Below, in pieces: positions 1 through 12,126 of a stretch of DNA of 60,000 nt. Origin of the DNA: Tubulanus polymorphus (Eukaryota; Nemertea; Palaeonemertea; Tubulaniformes; Tubulanidae); the NCBI RefSeq assembly GCF_964204645.1, contig NC_134028.1:9467001-9527000 (forward strand), in the 5' to 3' direction. How positions within the stretch are numbered: the stretch's first letter is position 1; each line of letters starts with the position of its first letter. A program made the translations under genes and the position numbers. Under the pieces are notes generated by a model, which searched no databases, was not told the DNA's origin, and saw only the letters and a list, made by a program, of their open reading frames with translations.

Positions 1-282
1 TTAATCAATACGGCTGAGTCACTTCGCTGCAAGATGCAGCCTAGTAAGTGTTTTTTTTCATCGGGTTTTATTATATTCATAATAAGAAATAAATTGCCGA
101 CCGGGGTTTATAAATTCCGGTCGACTGAATGAACCATAAAAACAATTTTTAATGCATTATACCGTCAGCCATGCGTCATTTAGGATCGGTGCAGTCTGGT
201 GGTAGCATGAAAGCGACGTTTGTTTACGTCGTTCAAAAAGAGATGTTTATAGAATTCGTATATCACGCGCGCCGAGTCAGAA

Positions 283-350
283 AGATTGCGGGATTCGAAC
301 TCATTGCTCTAATGGATACCCCATGCCGTTAGCTATTCCACCAGATGGTA
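283..350 (-). repeat. tRNA-derived SINE-like element
   Basis: Read on the minus strand, the sequence has an A-box-like stretch (TAGCTAACGG within 343-321) and a B-box AGTTCGAATCC at about 302-292, spaced as in a tRNA gene. It does not fold as a clean functional tRNA, so a tRNA-derived SINE or pseudogene is the better reading. Confidence 0.45.
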
Positions 351-2672
351 CGACAATAGGAGATCTAAACTCGAATTCTAGCCATTTAAAAACTTTGATA
401 TGTTGAAAACCTCAAATTTCAATTCTAAATGTATTAAAAAAACCGTTTAAATGTACAATACAGCGAATTGTGAGTTAGAATGTATCTATGTATATCAATA
501 CGAAACTATGTACCAGCTACGGTCGCCGCGAAGCAGTGCGCCTTAAAATTTGGTGTGGTTAGGAAGCATCTCAAAATTTCAATAGTTCCGTAAATTAGAA
601 TAACTGTCTAATTGGTTTTAACCCCCCTCCCCCCCTTTGATTAGACACATGCCAAAGTTGGAACTATTGATTTTCTAATGAGAGACCACAGACAAAGATA
701 AGACATTCTCATGAGTGTATTTCGACCAGAAATTATGATTGGTGAATTAGCAAAATTTAAAGTGGAAAACCTATTAAACTCTAATAGACTTTATAAACAA
801 AATAAAATATATCTAGAATACCAACAGCATCTAAAAAAGAGACGGTTGAATCTAATGCTTGAAATATGAAACTGCAATTCAATTCAATGTTATCTGGCAC
901 CGCAATAAGTCGATAGTTCGGCAGTCGTGATGAATCCGCGGGAGGCCTCCACCCCTTCCCCACCCCCTTCCGCGAGTTATACTAGTTGAAGTACCTATCG
1001 AAATTTTGAGATGCTCCCTTTGTCAATAATAGTACTAACTGATGCAACTGATATAAACGGGTGTGAAAATATTCTTACGGGCCAAACGGAGGCAAACAAA
1101 GTTTCAGCCAATCAGTGAGCAGAAATTTCAATACGGTATTTACTATCATGGACCCACTATCATTGCATCAAAAAATAATTCTACAGCGTACGAGCGCCTA
1201 ATGGATTAAAAATTTGAATCCCGGATTGTTTAACTACAATTTTGTTCGCCTCAGATAGAACTCAACGGGTACAGGTTAACCAAGTGTCGTATGATCAGGC
1301 AGGGGTTTGAATTATGACACGTAATTTTCAAATGGTTTGACTAAATTCCACGGCCAATAAATGGAAAAGTTTTAAATACTGGGCTAAAAAATACCAGTGG
1401 TTTCCACGGATTGTACTACAGTATGTATGTACCGTAAACGAGCCAAGCACCCGAGATAGTTTAAAAAGTAAACCGAAAGGGGGCAATGATCAATTTAAAA
1501 AAATGCGATCATGTGAACGCATACGCATGAACCATTTGTAATGTCAATGATTAGTACGGTTTTCTCTCGATACGAATGGCGCAGTTGGAGAACGTTTAGC
1601 TGACATGTTCGGCGCTCTGCGTGGGATGCTGTCATCGTTGCTACAAAAAAGTAAATTTTTTGGCTTAGCAGGCTTGTTCAGTCCAAAAAGCTCTTCTGGC
1701 GCCATAATAAAGTCACTAGCCGTACACGACAGTCATCCCCTGTTTAACAGAAACTTATATGCGCCCGCGGAAACTATCAACGTATTCATTTACAATCAAA
1801 TTCCATTACGATCTTGAATTACACCCATATTTTCAGCCTCCCACATAAGCACTTGAGTAAAATCAAATATCTAGGTATTTAGGGTTCATATTGGCACGAT
1901 TTTCAATCATCATTCGTATTGATTTGAGAAACAGTGGATAGATGTTTATTGTATCTGAGAGGTATATCCGGAAAAGAGATCCCAGTGTAGATCATCGATA
2001 AAAAAGGCGGACCGTAGAAAATAACTCCAGAGAGTGTAGGTAGTAAACAAGGGTTCCAGGCACACCACCCCTACATGGGACGTGGTTTGAAACGGCTCAT
2101 AAATCAGAAGATTTTAATATTCAATGCCCTATGGTGAAACAGTAAATACATAGTTATTCGGCTATTTAACATCCAACACCCCCCCCCCCCTCGTGACCAT
2201 ATACAAAAATCAATGACCTGGAAACTCACTATCACTATCAAAGACCATGTCATGGGCTACAACTTTGCAATTGATTGCGGTTACAAAACATCCATCGGTA
2301 TCGATATAAAATGGCAAATTGTATATAATTCAATATGTTACTCCCCCTGGTGGTAAGAAAAAATAACTGGGTAACCACAATAAGAAGAACTTCACGTCAG
2401 AAGTTGAATCCTATGACTGTGGTAACTGTTATCAAATATCAAAACTTTTAGTCAAAACTTGTTGATATTATCCTTTAAAAAACCGTTTTCTACCTACGAA
2501 TAAGAAAGTAGGTAATCGACGCGATCTACCAACAACCCCAGTTGTACGAATGTACATTGTTGCCACCTGGTGGATCCTCACGTGCCACAGTCTACTGCGG
2601 AGCCCTCATTTTACCCTGTGCAACAGAACAGTGGATAGGCCTGCGGGACTGTGGGGAGGTACTCTCTGTCTA
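351..2672. other. Non-coding stretch, nothing recognised
   Basis: I saw no coding exon. The stretch holds a 12-base C run (2179-2190), a B-box-like TTTGAATCCC near 1214 without a supporting A-box, and a CCACCAGGTGGCA motif (minus) at 2561-2575. Confidence 0.5.
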
Positions 2673-2882
2673 CAAGCACACGACGCGAAGGGAAACAGGA
2701 GACAGAAACATGTTTCCGCGCATTTCCCTTTGCCGTGTGCATTTACGAGAAACGAAAATGGAGTATGGTTTCGGAAACTCCGAGATGATTAAACATTCTT
2801 GTTTCCCGTATTTCTGTGTTTCCATGCACCCCCCACCCCCCCACCCCCGAATTGTCCATGCGCCGTGTGCGATGGGCTTTTA
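2673..2882. mobile_element. MITE, CACACGGC-terminal family
   Basis: The ends are imperfect inverted repeats. The left end carries aagcacacgacgc (2673-2685), and the right end reads in reverse complement aagcccatcgcacacggcgc (2879-2860). Inside is a gggaaacaggagacagaaac block that also occurs at 5170-5201. The right part contains C runs (2827-2848) that could form a G-quadruplex on the minus strand. There is no coding capacity. Confidence 0.5.
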
Positions 2883-4127
2883 AAACGACCTTCTTTTCTA
2901 CTCTTAAGCACCATGAACGTATATTCTTCATGGCTCCGTGGAATGAATAATGTACACATGGTAACTGGTTCGGGGAAAAAGGAACAAATAACAATTTTTT
3001 TCGGGTTAGTATATTACAAATGTGTAGGCGGTTTTCCGTTTGTAAATCAGGTAATGCATTGTTTACTGTTATTACGGTCCGAGTCAGCCACTATGTATAG
3101 AATTCAATTAATGTTTTCGTCTACCTATTAGAAAACTTTCTGAGCTTTGAAATGTTTGTCATTTTGTGCATGAAAAATTCAAATCGACTGCGGAAGGCTT
3201 GTTTACAGGGGCCAGTGGCCCAAAGGTTGTTTTAAGCTACCCAAACTCTGAAAACTATGTGATATTTTGAAATGCTTTTCTTAGTTGGCTTACGTAGTTA
3301 CTTTTTTCATATTTCATATACATACCCAGTAAAAAAAACCACAGTTAATGTTACCGTAGGTTAATTCAAGGTTAACATATATCATTCTGTTGCTGGGAAC
3401 AAATTGTCATGGACGGTTCGAGAATTTATCACCAGATGGCGCGAACGGAGCGCCATCGCGGAGTTTCTTGTACGCCGTACTATCGTAGTTGTTATACGTC
3501 GGTGTGATTAACGAACATATAAAATGTACCAACTTGCCTATGAAAAAGAGATAGAAAATGCATACAAGGTAGACAATTAAGGAATTGTGACCAGATAGGA
3601 GAGTTGTTCTTCGGTTAAACTTTTAGAATACGGGTTGGTTTGTACGATACATTATCCCGACAAAAGGAACTATTATTCTTTGTGGTTCGGGACACAAGGC
3701 GCTATAATACGTGTTCCGCGACACCCTGAAATAATCGAACCTAAAACGGGTAACACACCGCAGACCGAGGCTAATGAATGCAGGCGCCATCGACGTAATT
3801 TAATAATTATCCCGAACACAAAATAACTGATACACATTAACGTCAACTCTGAACCCGATTCACCGATGAATTACTAACGAAATATTTGTTTCTCGTTTCG
3901 TCGAATGTCGTCGATCGGCGGTTTGCGTTTGTTTGTACTGTATGGATCCAGTCATAGCCGATATCCCATACACCCGAAAACTAATTCGACACTACGGTAA
4001 CGCTTACCGAATACCCGTTATAACAAAATTCCGTGATCAATATGTCGAGAATCTCACACCGATATAACGAAAGATAAAGTCCGAAATGGTACGATAACCA
4101 CACTCAAACGTGGTGAACAGATGATAA
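2883..4127. other. Non-coding stretch
   Basis: No gene was recognised. The only notable item is a TCACCAGATGGCGCG motif at 3429-3443, which resembles a CTCF core. Confidence 0.45.
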
Positions 4128-4195
4128 GACGTTTCGATCTCACACTAGAGAACCTCGTCAGGTGTCGATGATCTCTAGTGTGAGATCGAAACGTC
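4128..4195. repeat. Perfect 23-bp inverted repeat (hairpin)
   Basis: The arm gacgtttcgatctcacacta... at 4128-4150 is perfectly complementary to 4173-4195, with a 22-base loop. A related, unpaired copy (gacgtttcgaaatctcacta) occurs near 5119, and the flank ccacactcaaacgtgg (4099) has a relative near 5022. This suggests pieces of one transposon family. Confidence 0.7.
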
Positions 4196-4285
4196 GTGTT
4201 CTTATATTTTAGATTGTTTCAATTAATAAATTCTCGATTTTAGATTTCTTTTAATTTGTAAATAGTGGGTTTTTATCTTATCATT

Positions 4286-4446
4286 AAGTCTGAAAACTTC
4301 CCTTTCAGCTAGAAATGTATTCATCGGACGTTTCGACTATTTTCTAATATAGTCATCTTCAGGATACTGAGTGAAAGGTGACTATTATGATATAGTCGTA
4401 AAGTCGGATGAATAAATTTATAGCTGAAAGGAAACTTTTCGGACTT
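4286..4446. mobile_element. Short MITE with about 44-bp terminal inverted repeats
   Basis: The left end (4286-4329) begins aagtctgaaaacttcccttt. It is matched in reverse complement by the right end (4403-4446), aagtccgaaaagtttccttt, with the similarity continuing through ttcagct and ttcatc to the inner edge. Total length is 161 bases with no coding capacity. A clear target-site duplication was not found. Confidence 0.65.
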
Positions 4447-5161
4447 CATCTTCCGCTATATTAGTGTGGGAATCTCTAAATATCGCTACAACAGTGTTTC
4501 ATCAATTGGTAGCATTTTTTTCTAATCCGGAGTTTTTGGTGTGGCAATTTGTCTGCTATAGCAGCCCACATAATAGCGAACCCGCATAGGCTGCTAGCCT
4601 CATAGATTCACTAAGTCAGCCGAAGCGTCATGTTGAGGGTGGACGACGTGAAGACACTGGCGGTGTATCATTAACTCGCGACAACCGACTAGACTCCATT
4701 CATAAACCTGGTCACCACCGTCTACAACTCGAGGCGCTTCTTTTATCAGTTCGATCTTTAATTCTATCTTTATTTCTATCTAAATTATGTGTTAAATTCG
4801 ACGGTTAACAACTGACCTACAATTAGTGCGTATTCAAATCGAATTTTCGTCCTATGTTTGTGAGCCGGAGCATACCGCCGACAATTCGGCCCCATTGATA
4901 ACTTGAGAGAATTGGTCTTCGATAAAGAATAGATTGTTCATATTGTCAACAAGCATTAGAAGTCCACTAGTTTGACTCCGTAACGCGGGATTTGAGGCTC
5001 ATACTATATGGTAGAATAGCCACATTCTGACGTGGAGAACAGTTATAAGTTTAAAAACCCACTTTAAACAGAATTAAAAACGAATTTTATTCATCAAGAA
5101 TTTGAATCAAAATGCACGACGTTTCGAAATCTCACTAGTACGAAGAGCATCTCTCTCCGTT
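4447..5161. other. Non-coding stretch between MITEs
   Basis: No gene was recognised. Fragments related to the hairpin at 4128-4195 occur near 5022-5050 and 5118-5140. Confidence 0.4.
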
Positions 5162-5321
5162 AAGCACACAGCGCAGGGAAACAGGGAAACAGGAGACAGA
5201 AACATGTTTTCGAGCGTTTCATTGTGCCGTTTGCGTTTGCAAGAAAAAAACAGGAAACATGATTTTTCGCGAATAGTGTCCGAGGTCAAACACGTTTGTT
5301 TCCTTGTTTCTGTGTCACCGG
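5162..5321. mobile_element. Partial copy of the 2673-2882 MITE
   Basis: The start aagcacacagcgcagggaaa and the internal block aggagacagaaacatgttt align with 2673-2715. A downstream gtttccttgtttctgtgt also aligns, but the right terminal repeat is missing. It is non-coding. Confidence 0.5.
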
Positions 5322-5795
5322 TATTCCGTGAAAAATACCCCTAATTTTACCGGGCTTATTACTATAGTCGCCGCGAGATAAGTTGTTGTGACTTCACATT
5401 GTTTTGAAGGAATAACGGCAACGTGTACGAATATGATAAATGACGTTTATTTGAGACGGACAATATTTAGAAAGTTTGTTTAAAGCCGCGTGTGTACGAA
5501 TATATACAATTTACACAGTCTGGTTTACAGTAATTGGATTGTTTAGAAAATGTATCCGTTTTTTTCCGCTAGCGTTTCCAGTTCGTGGATTCGCGGCGGG
5601 GGACCATGAAAGTTGATGAGAAACTAATTTATTCCGTGCAACATTGTGTCAGACAGAGTTAACTACAAAGTAACTCTGAAACCATTCGTATGTTGTATAT
5701 ACGCTCGATGGGAACTAATGAGATATATCGTAGGGAAGGACGGGCAAAAAAATTAAAATGGTCAGCAGGACTGAGTCATGGAACAGGTATACCCC

Positions 5796-6087
5796 CAGGG
5801 GCGTCACTAGGATTTTAAAAGGGGATCAGAATTAATACAAGCGGGAACTGTACGCACCACTGAAGGCAAACGAGCATTTTTGAAATTGCTTGAATGTTCC
5901 TAAATAGTCTTAATTTTTGAAATTCGAAGAATGAGAGTAGCGTTTCCCGGACCGTTTCACCCTTAAGGCAATACAAAAAGGTAACATTTCCGGAATGTGA
6001 AAAAACTATACTTGGAACTAACAGAATATGGAACTAGGATTTGAAAAGAGGGGTCCGCACCCACGACGCCATCTGGTGACGCCCATG
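5796..6087. mobile_element. hAT-like non-autonomous element
   Basis: The left end caggggcgtcactagg and the reverse complement of the right end, catgggcgtcaccag, are matching inverted repeats that start with CAnGGGCGTCAC. The body is AT-rich and has no open frame of note. The right end also contains a CACCAGATGGCG motif on the minus strand. The superfamily is inferred from the CAGGGG-type terminus only. Confidence 0.5.
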
Positions 6088-7250
6088 AGACCCTAAATGA
6101 TGAAGCTAATATTCAAATAAACATATTGGACTCATCTGTATTCAGATCTTTATTTTGGTTTCGGGACGAAAATCCTCATTCAAAATGAAGCCAAAATGAA
6201 ATTGCTTTTAAGGCTTGTTCATCAGTTACTTTGTGCGACAAATGTTATTTGGAATATGAAGTCATAAAACGTCATAATATCGTTATATCTGGAGAAGTAT
6301 CACCGACCATAGACTTTTTCGCGTGACGTCATGGCGTAACGTTTGTTGGACGTCAGTAATGGATGGTGGACTACCATTCGACGGTCAATATGACGCACGT
6401 GAAGTATACGTGTAACGTCGTCCGCGAATAAGGTATGTTACAGTTGTGTCGGTGCTAATATCAATTCGCCGTTAAGACGTTGAATCCTCGGGGAAAGTTG
6501 TCACGCGAACTTCGCAGCCCAAGTATCATCAATAAAACATCACATTTATACTGAATACACTGATAATCAACACCGTAAAATGACCATCAATTTCAGCTCA
6601 GCCCGTGTAGCAGAGGTTACGGAGGGTGGCAAGGGGATCTAGGAAAATTTGGAGGCTGGGGTCCAGAAAGAAAGAGAAGGTATTTTTCATATAAAGTAGG
6701 TATGGCCTACTAGCGGGTGATTACTCTTGGTATTAGATATTTTCTAAGAAATACATTGATAAAATATCAAATTTATGAAACGATGCGAATATCAAATTTG
6801 CACTTTCAACGATTTTTGGCTTGACGAAATAGGCAACCTCAATAGGAAGGCAGGGGTCCAGACCCTCGTGACCACCCCTAAATCCGACCTGGGTGCGCGA
6901 ATTCATCCCCCGACGGAAGAGGTCCACATTATTGCCAAATGTCAGAAAAGATACGTCTTGTACAGGAATCGATTCGAAAAATAAGGCCACATACAAGCGA
7001 CGTGCAATTGTGCAACGCTTTGTGCGCAATCGCTTACAGTGTTTTCAAGGATGGATTATCGCAACGGCTGTTTGGCAGGTGTCAACTCTGGTTCGATCGA
7101 TGAATTGCAGTATGTCCAGAATCCTGTGGCGTGAATCGAGGATCGGGAAACGAGAGCATTAATTCCGGTTTTGAAGTCGGCCTATTAGGCAGCGCATCCG
7201 GTTTGAAATTTTGCTACTTGTGTTCAAATCTATCAACTTAGCTCCTATAT
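6088..7250. other. Non-coding stretch
   Basis: I recognised no exon, RNA gene or repeat structure here. Confidence 0.4.
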
Positions 7251-7587
7251 AGCCGCGATCACACGGACACGATTTGGCCCGGGCCAAATTGGCACGGATC
7301 AGGCTCGGACCAAATTTGGCCCGTGCCTAATTAGAGAGCGCGTTCACACGCAAACCATTCACTCGATACTAAACAATGCTCAAACAAAGCGAAGTGGATC
7401 ATTTCCGGTGCCAGTTTCAAACGCAATCATTTGTCTGGTGCTAAAATTTGGCTCGGGCCTGGTCCGACGTTTTTGGTCGGGTCAAATTTGGCCCGGGCCA
7501 AATAGGCTGGGGCCCATTGGCACCCGTGTGAACAGTTGTTCCGGGCCAAATTGGGCCCGGGCCAAAAATGCTCGTGTGATCGCGACT
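7251..7587. mobile_element. MITE with TIR AGCCGCGATCACACG (full copy)
   Basis: The left terminus agccgcgatcacacg (7251-7265) pairs with the right terminus cgtgtgatcgcgact (7573-7587). Inside each end lie ttggcccgggccaaattgg-type blocks. Related copies occur at 45997-46313, 46340-46432 and 23597-23749. There is no coding capacity and the target-site duplication is unclear (AT-rich flanks). Confidence 0.7.
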
Positions 7588-7884
7588 CATATCTTCACGA
7601 TTTTTTTTAGTTTCCTTCTTGACCTATATATACTCGCTATCGCAATCGCTTCGTTTATCAATTAGATAACCGTTGACTCGCAGATTATACAGACTCGAGG
7701 CTTTCGGTATGGTCGAACTTTTTAATCTATTTCCGCATCCCTTTGCAATCGTGCTGACGAAAATCGGCGTCGCTGTGCCTCAGATCTGAACAGTTTCAAA
7801 CTATTACTGAAGCTTACAAGTAAAAACCCGCAGCTGATATTAAAGCGTCTGTTTCCGGACCAAATAGATGGGAGTCAATCAATT
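7588..7884. other. Non-coding stretch
   Basis: Nothing was recognised between the MITE and the isolated minisatellite unit that flanks the LINE. Confidence 0.4.
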
Positions 7885-7930
7885 AGTCGGTCTAACCTAC
7901 GAGCAATCAGTTGAGATGATTGACTCGTAT
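7885..7930. repeat. Isolated unit of the 46-bp minisatellite
   Basis: The unit reads ggtctaacc, then gagcaatcagttgagatgat and tgactcgta. It belongs to the same array as 10321-10748 and lies on the other side of the LINE, so the LINE interrupts the array. Confidence 0.7.
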
Positions 7931-7933
7931 AGG

Positions 7934-7964
<31 letters not shown>

Positions 7965-10320
7965 CACTCCACAAGTAATAATAACATTGCACAGAGCACA
8001 AAAGTAGCGCATAGATTACAGCATATTACAAAAAATATAATGATAGTATTGATAATAATTATATTTATAATTATAACAATTATGATAATAGTAAAAATAA
8101 TAATAAAAGTGATAGCAGTAATATAATACTTATAATAATAATAATTATAATATAATGAAATTATAATGCAAAAGATGAGGCGGAATTGTAGTATCGAGAT
8201 CCGATAATTATACACCATATTAGGTAAATGATTTGATACCTTTTTTAATGAATATCGCCAGATTGAGCAAAGTTTTACCTGTCGAACAGAAAAGGTTATG
8301 TAAGGTATTTTCATTGGGATGTCGCCAGTAGTAACTAGGTATAAACTTGCTTCTCAGGCTTTGAAAAAAGGGACATACTAAAAGAAAATGGAATTCGTCT
8401 CCAGTTGCTGCCAAATGACATTTCTGACAAATTCTATGGTTTCGCTCAATCTGGCGATATCTACCGATTTCAATAGGTAACTTACGGTTCGAACATCTGA
8501 ATCGACACAAGGCTAGGCGGAGACTGGGGGGTAATTTGGTCAGGTACTCGAATTTAAAACAGTTTTTAAAACGCTTGTAGGTTAAGCAAATTGGTGTTTC
8601 GTTGACCTTGGAGTGCCAGCCTTGTGCGTACTGATCCATGCGTCTCTGTTTCAAAATACTATAAAGATAATTAGCACTGGGTACAGATTGAGTTTCCCAA
8701 GCGTGGCCGAGACCATTTTTACAAGAATATTTTTAACACTAAGAATCCAAGCGTTACTCCGACCACCGTGGTGCGTTTGATAGATATATTTGTACATAAA
8801 AGAAGAGAAATGTTCAGTCTGAATTATCAATTTTGTCCAAAATTTAACGATTCTCAGTTTAACATAAATCTCTAAAGGATAGCGCCCAAGCTCACCGTAA
8901 ATAAATACACTAGACGTAGACCTTTTCAATCTGAGTAAATATTTAAGAAATTGTAGCTGAACACGCTCGAGTACCTGTGTGTTCTCATATCCCCAAATTT
9001 CACAGCCAAACAGCAATATAGGTAATACCATACTATCATAAAGTTTCAAGGTCAGATCTAGGTCTAATGAATGTTCACTTGACTTTTTTAATACAAAAAT
9101 ACCGCTTTCATAGCTTGTTCCGAAAGAGTTTTACGACATTGTGTGAACGATCCAGTGTATGAAAAGAGAACACCCAGGTACTTGAATTTATCAACTATTT
9201 CTAATTTGTGACCATTATTGTAAAATTCTGGTATGATTCTTAATCTTCTTTTCGAGAAGATGATGACCTTTGTCTTGTCATTATTAATTGAAAGTTTCCA
9301 TTCTTGGCAATATTCACAGAGATTATCTATAAGTTTTTAGAGTCCCTCGGGCGAATCACTTAATAAAACCGTGTCATCTGCATACATGAGAATTAAAAGT
9401 TGGAACCATGGCACATTGTTAGGTCCGAAAAAATTTAGAGTTGGACTATTTCTTTCTGATAGATAGCTTTCCAGGTCGTTTAAAAAGATAGAAAATAATA
9501 TAGGAGACAGATTTTCACCTTGTCTTACCCCTAAATAGCTATAAAAAAATCTGACATTTTATTATCGGAAAAAAACACATGATTTGATACCTTGATACAT
9601 TTTATGTATAACGTTAAGTACTTTGCCAGTGACACCACTGTTAATTAGTTTGTGCCACAAGGCCTTTCTCCAGATAGAGTCGAAAGCTTTTTTATAATCT
9701 ATGAAAATACAATAGAGTTTTTGGTTGTTGTTTAGGAAGGTGTCGACTAGAGCCTTGAGGGTAAATACGTGGTCCATAATGCTATGGTTCTTCCTAAAAC
9801 CGGCCTGGTTCTGTAGCAAAAGATTGTTAATTTCTAAGTACTCAGTAATTCTTTCGTTGATAATACTAGTGAATAGTTTGCCAATATTGCTTAAAAGGGT
9901 GATTCCCCTATAATTATCGGGGTCCTTTTCGCTACCTTTTTGTTTAAAGAAAGGGACAATGATGCCTTTCAGCCATGACTCTGGAATAGTGCCTGTATCG
10001 AGAGCATTATTAAAAAGGTTTACTAATAAAGGTAGTACTGATTCTTCGGCACTTTTGAGGAACTCATTCGGTATCCCATCGATACCACAGGCCTTGAAAT
10101 TTTTTTGCTTTTTAATACATTTTGAGATTTCTTCCCTAGAGAACGGTTGATTCAAAGGGCCATGGTCAAAGTTACTACCTATAAATTCATCAACGTTATT
10201 TAATAGAGGTTCGTTTCCGTTTAAAACTGGTCTTTCATTCATAGATTTGAAATGTTGGAAGAGATCGGAGTTTGGAACTTTGCACGAATTGTAATCTGAT
10301 TTTTTGTATACTTTAACCAT
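7931..10320 (-). mobile_element. 5'-truncated, mutated non-LTR retrotransposon (LINE)
   Basis: The minus strand encodes reverse-transcriptase blocks in order: KACGIDGIPNEFLK and NYRGITLLSNIGKLF (10320-9562), then FIDYKKAFDSIWRKALW, YLGVRQGENLSP (about 9549-9514) and the catalytic MYADDTVLL (about 9390). A thumb/C-terminal region follows (9049-8651), then a C-terminal domain with a CxxC...HxxxxC zinc-knuckle-like motif (8654-8220). There are at least two frameshifts around a T-rich run near 9550-9580, a stop near 9337 and further breaks, so it is dead. No endonuclease is present, because the copy begins mid-protein at 10320. The 3' end is AT-rich and finishes in a pentanucleotide tail (TTTAG repeats on the plus strand, 7937-7961). 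The clade is probably in the broad Jockey/CR1/I group, which I cannot settle by eye. Confidence 0.9.
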
Positions 10321-10748
10321 CTGACCATGGACTTCAAGTAATCAGTTGAGATGGTTGCTCGAAGGTCTAACCATGGACTTCTAGCGATCAGTTGAGATGA
10401 TTGCTCGTAGGTCTAACCATGGACTTCAAGCATCAGTTGAAATGGTTGCTTTTAGGTCTAACCATGGACTTGCAAGCAATCAGTTGAGATGATTGCTCCT
10501 AGGTCTAACCATGGACTTCAAGCAATCAGTTGAAATGATTGCTCCTAGGTCTAACCATAGACTTCAAGCTATCAGTTGAGATGATTGCTCCTAGGTCTGA
10601 CCATGGACTTGCAAGCAATCGGTCGAAATGATTGCTCCTACGTCTAACCATGGAGTTCAAGCAATCAGTTAAGATGGTTGCTGGTAGGTCTTACCATGGA
10701 CTTGCAAGCAATCAGTTGAGATGATTGCTCGTATGTCTAACCATGGAC
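10321..10748. repeat. 46-bp minisatellite array, about 9 copies
   Basis: The unit is ggtctaaccatggacttcaa followed by gcaatcagttgagatgattg and ctccta. Copies differ by a few substitutions and by ttcaag/ttgcaag. Each unit contains an internal short palindrome (caatca...tgattg). Confidence 0.9.
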
Positions 10749-11918
10749 ACCATGGTCTCAAACCGAAATTATAGTCCCAGTAGCTAGTGGCGCCATCTAC
10801 CGATTCGCATTCGAAATCGATGACTGTAGCGATTACTGATTACTAATAGAGAATTCCTGTAGAGAACCCCATAAAACTAACCGTTACCCCCGAGTGAGTT
10901 GTAAGCTTGCGCAAGTGTGAAACAGTTGTGGGTAACACTCCGATCTGTGAACCCTGTTGTGGTATAATCCGCCATGTCAATCAGATTTTCACACTTCGAG
11001 AGTTTATTTCCAGCACTCATTAAACCGTATGCTTTATGTAAATCTAAATTTCGTTCATATTTTCAATTCATTCGAAAACACTGCGCTAAACGTGTCGTGT
11101 GGTAAACTATAAAAAATGATAACTGTAAATTTACAACAACAAAAATTATGGCTGTAAGTTTATTCAAAGGCTTGGTAGTTTTATTTTGAACCATGGAAGC
11201 CAAAATGATAATTCACAGATAGAAATTATTACGATTTAATGTAATTTTTCTGTAAATTTACTCATCAAACTTGTCATTACACTGGTTGACATGTAAATTT
11301 ATTAATCAAAAGTAAAACTACAAAAGCCTCTGGCAAAACTATTGCCCCAATTTGTTTTGTGAATTCGAAACATTCTTTTTTTCATCTTGAAATAGGGATT
11401 GTCCCGGTTAATTATTAAATCAGTAGATTTCGTTTGATTTGTTTTGCTTTTTACATGTTGTTGATCGGCAAATTGTACATCAATGACGTGGTTTTGTGGC
11501 AAAGATTAATCTTTATCTAAGAAAATAAGAAGAAGTAAATGGTGCAGAAACATCATATTGGGAAAGCAATAGGGAGGTTTTTATCAACGATAATTCTTCA
11601 CTCAAGCACAGATGTTGTATTCAGTAATGAAACCGAAGGCCGGGGGGAACTTAGGCCTATATCTATTTTTTCTTGTTTACATGAACGTCAACCCTCAGAA
11701 AAAATGACGAGCTTCTGTCGTACGGCCGACTGTGAATCGGCCTAATGAACCGGCAAATGCGGAAAAGTGCGACGCAGGGCTTGAACCATTTTTTCTTGAA
11801 TGGTTTACGTCTTATATTTAATTTAGTTACGCCTCGCTAAAAGGCTCTGGTTGTATCTATGTAATTTACAGAGTAGTGTATATAATCATCTATTGACGTA
11901 GGTGGGGCAGCCCGAAAT
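10749..11918. other. Non-coding stretch between minisatellites
   Basis: No gene was recognised. A GTAGATGGCGCCACTAG motif (minus) lies at 10785-10801. A B-box-like GGTTCAAGCCC (minus) lies near 11780 without a convincing A-box. Confidence 0.4.
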
Positions 11919-12126
11919 TGTCGACGAGTAAAATCGGTCGACAATCAGGATTGTAGACATTGTCGACGAGTACAATCGGTCGACAATCAGGTTTGTAGAC
12001 ATTGTCGACGAGTAGAATCGGTCGACAATCAGGTTTGTAGACAATGTCGACGAGTACACTCGGTCGACATTCAGATTGTAGACATTGTCGACGATTGTCG
12101 ACGAGTAGAATCGGTCGACAATCAGG
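11919..12126. repeat. 42-bp minisatellite with GTCGAC palindromes, about 5 copies
   Basis: Units begin with gtcgacgag at 11920, 11962, 12004 and 12046, exactly 42 bases apart, then at 12087 and 12097 where the last unit is disturbed. The unit contains gtcgacgagtacaatcggtc and then gacaatcaggtttgtagaca. Because 42 is divisible by three, minus-strand frames stay open and show a 14-residue repeat; I take this as a by-product, not a gene. Confidence 0.9.
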
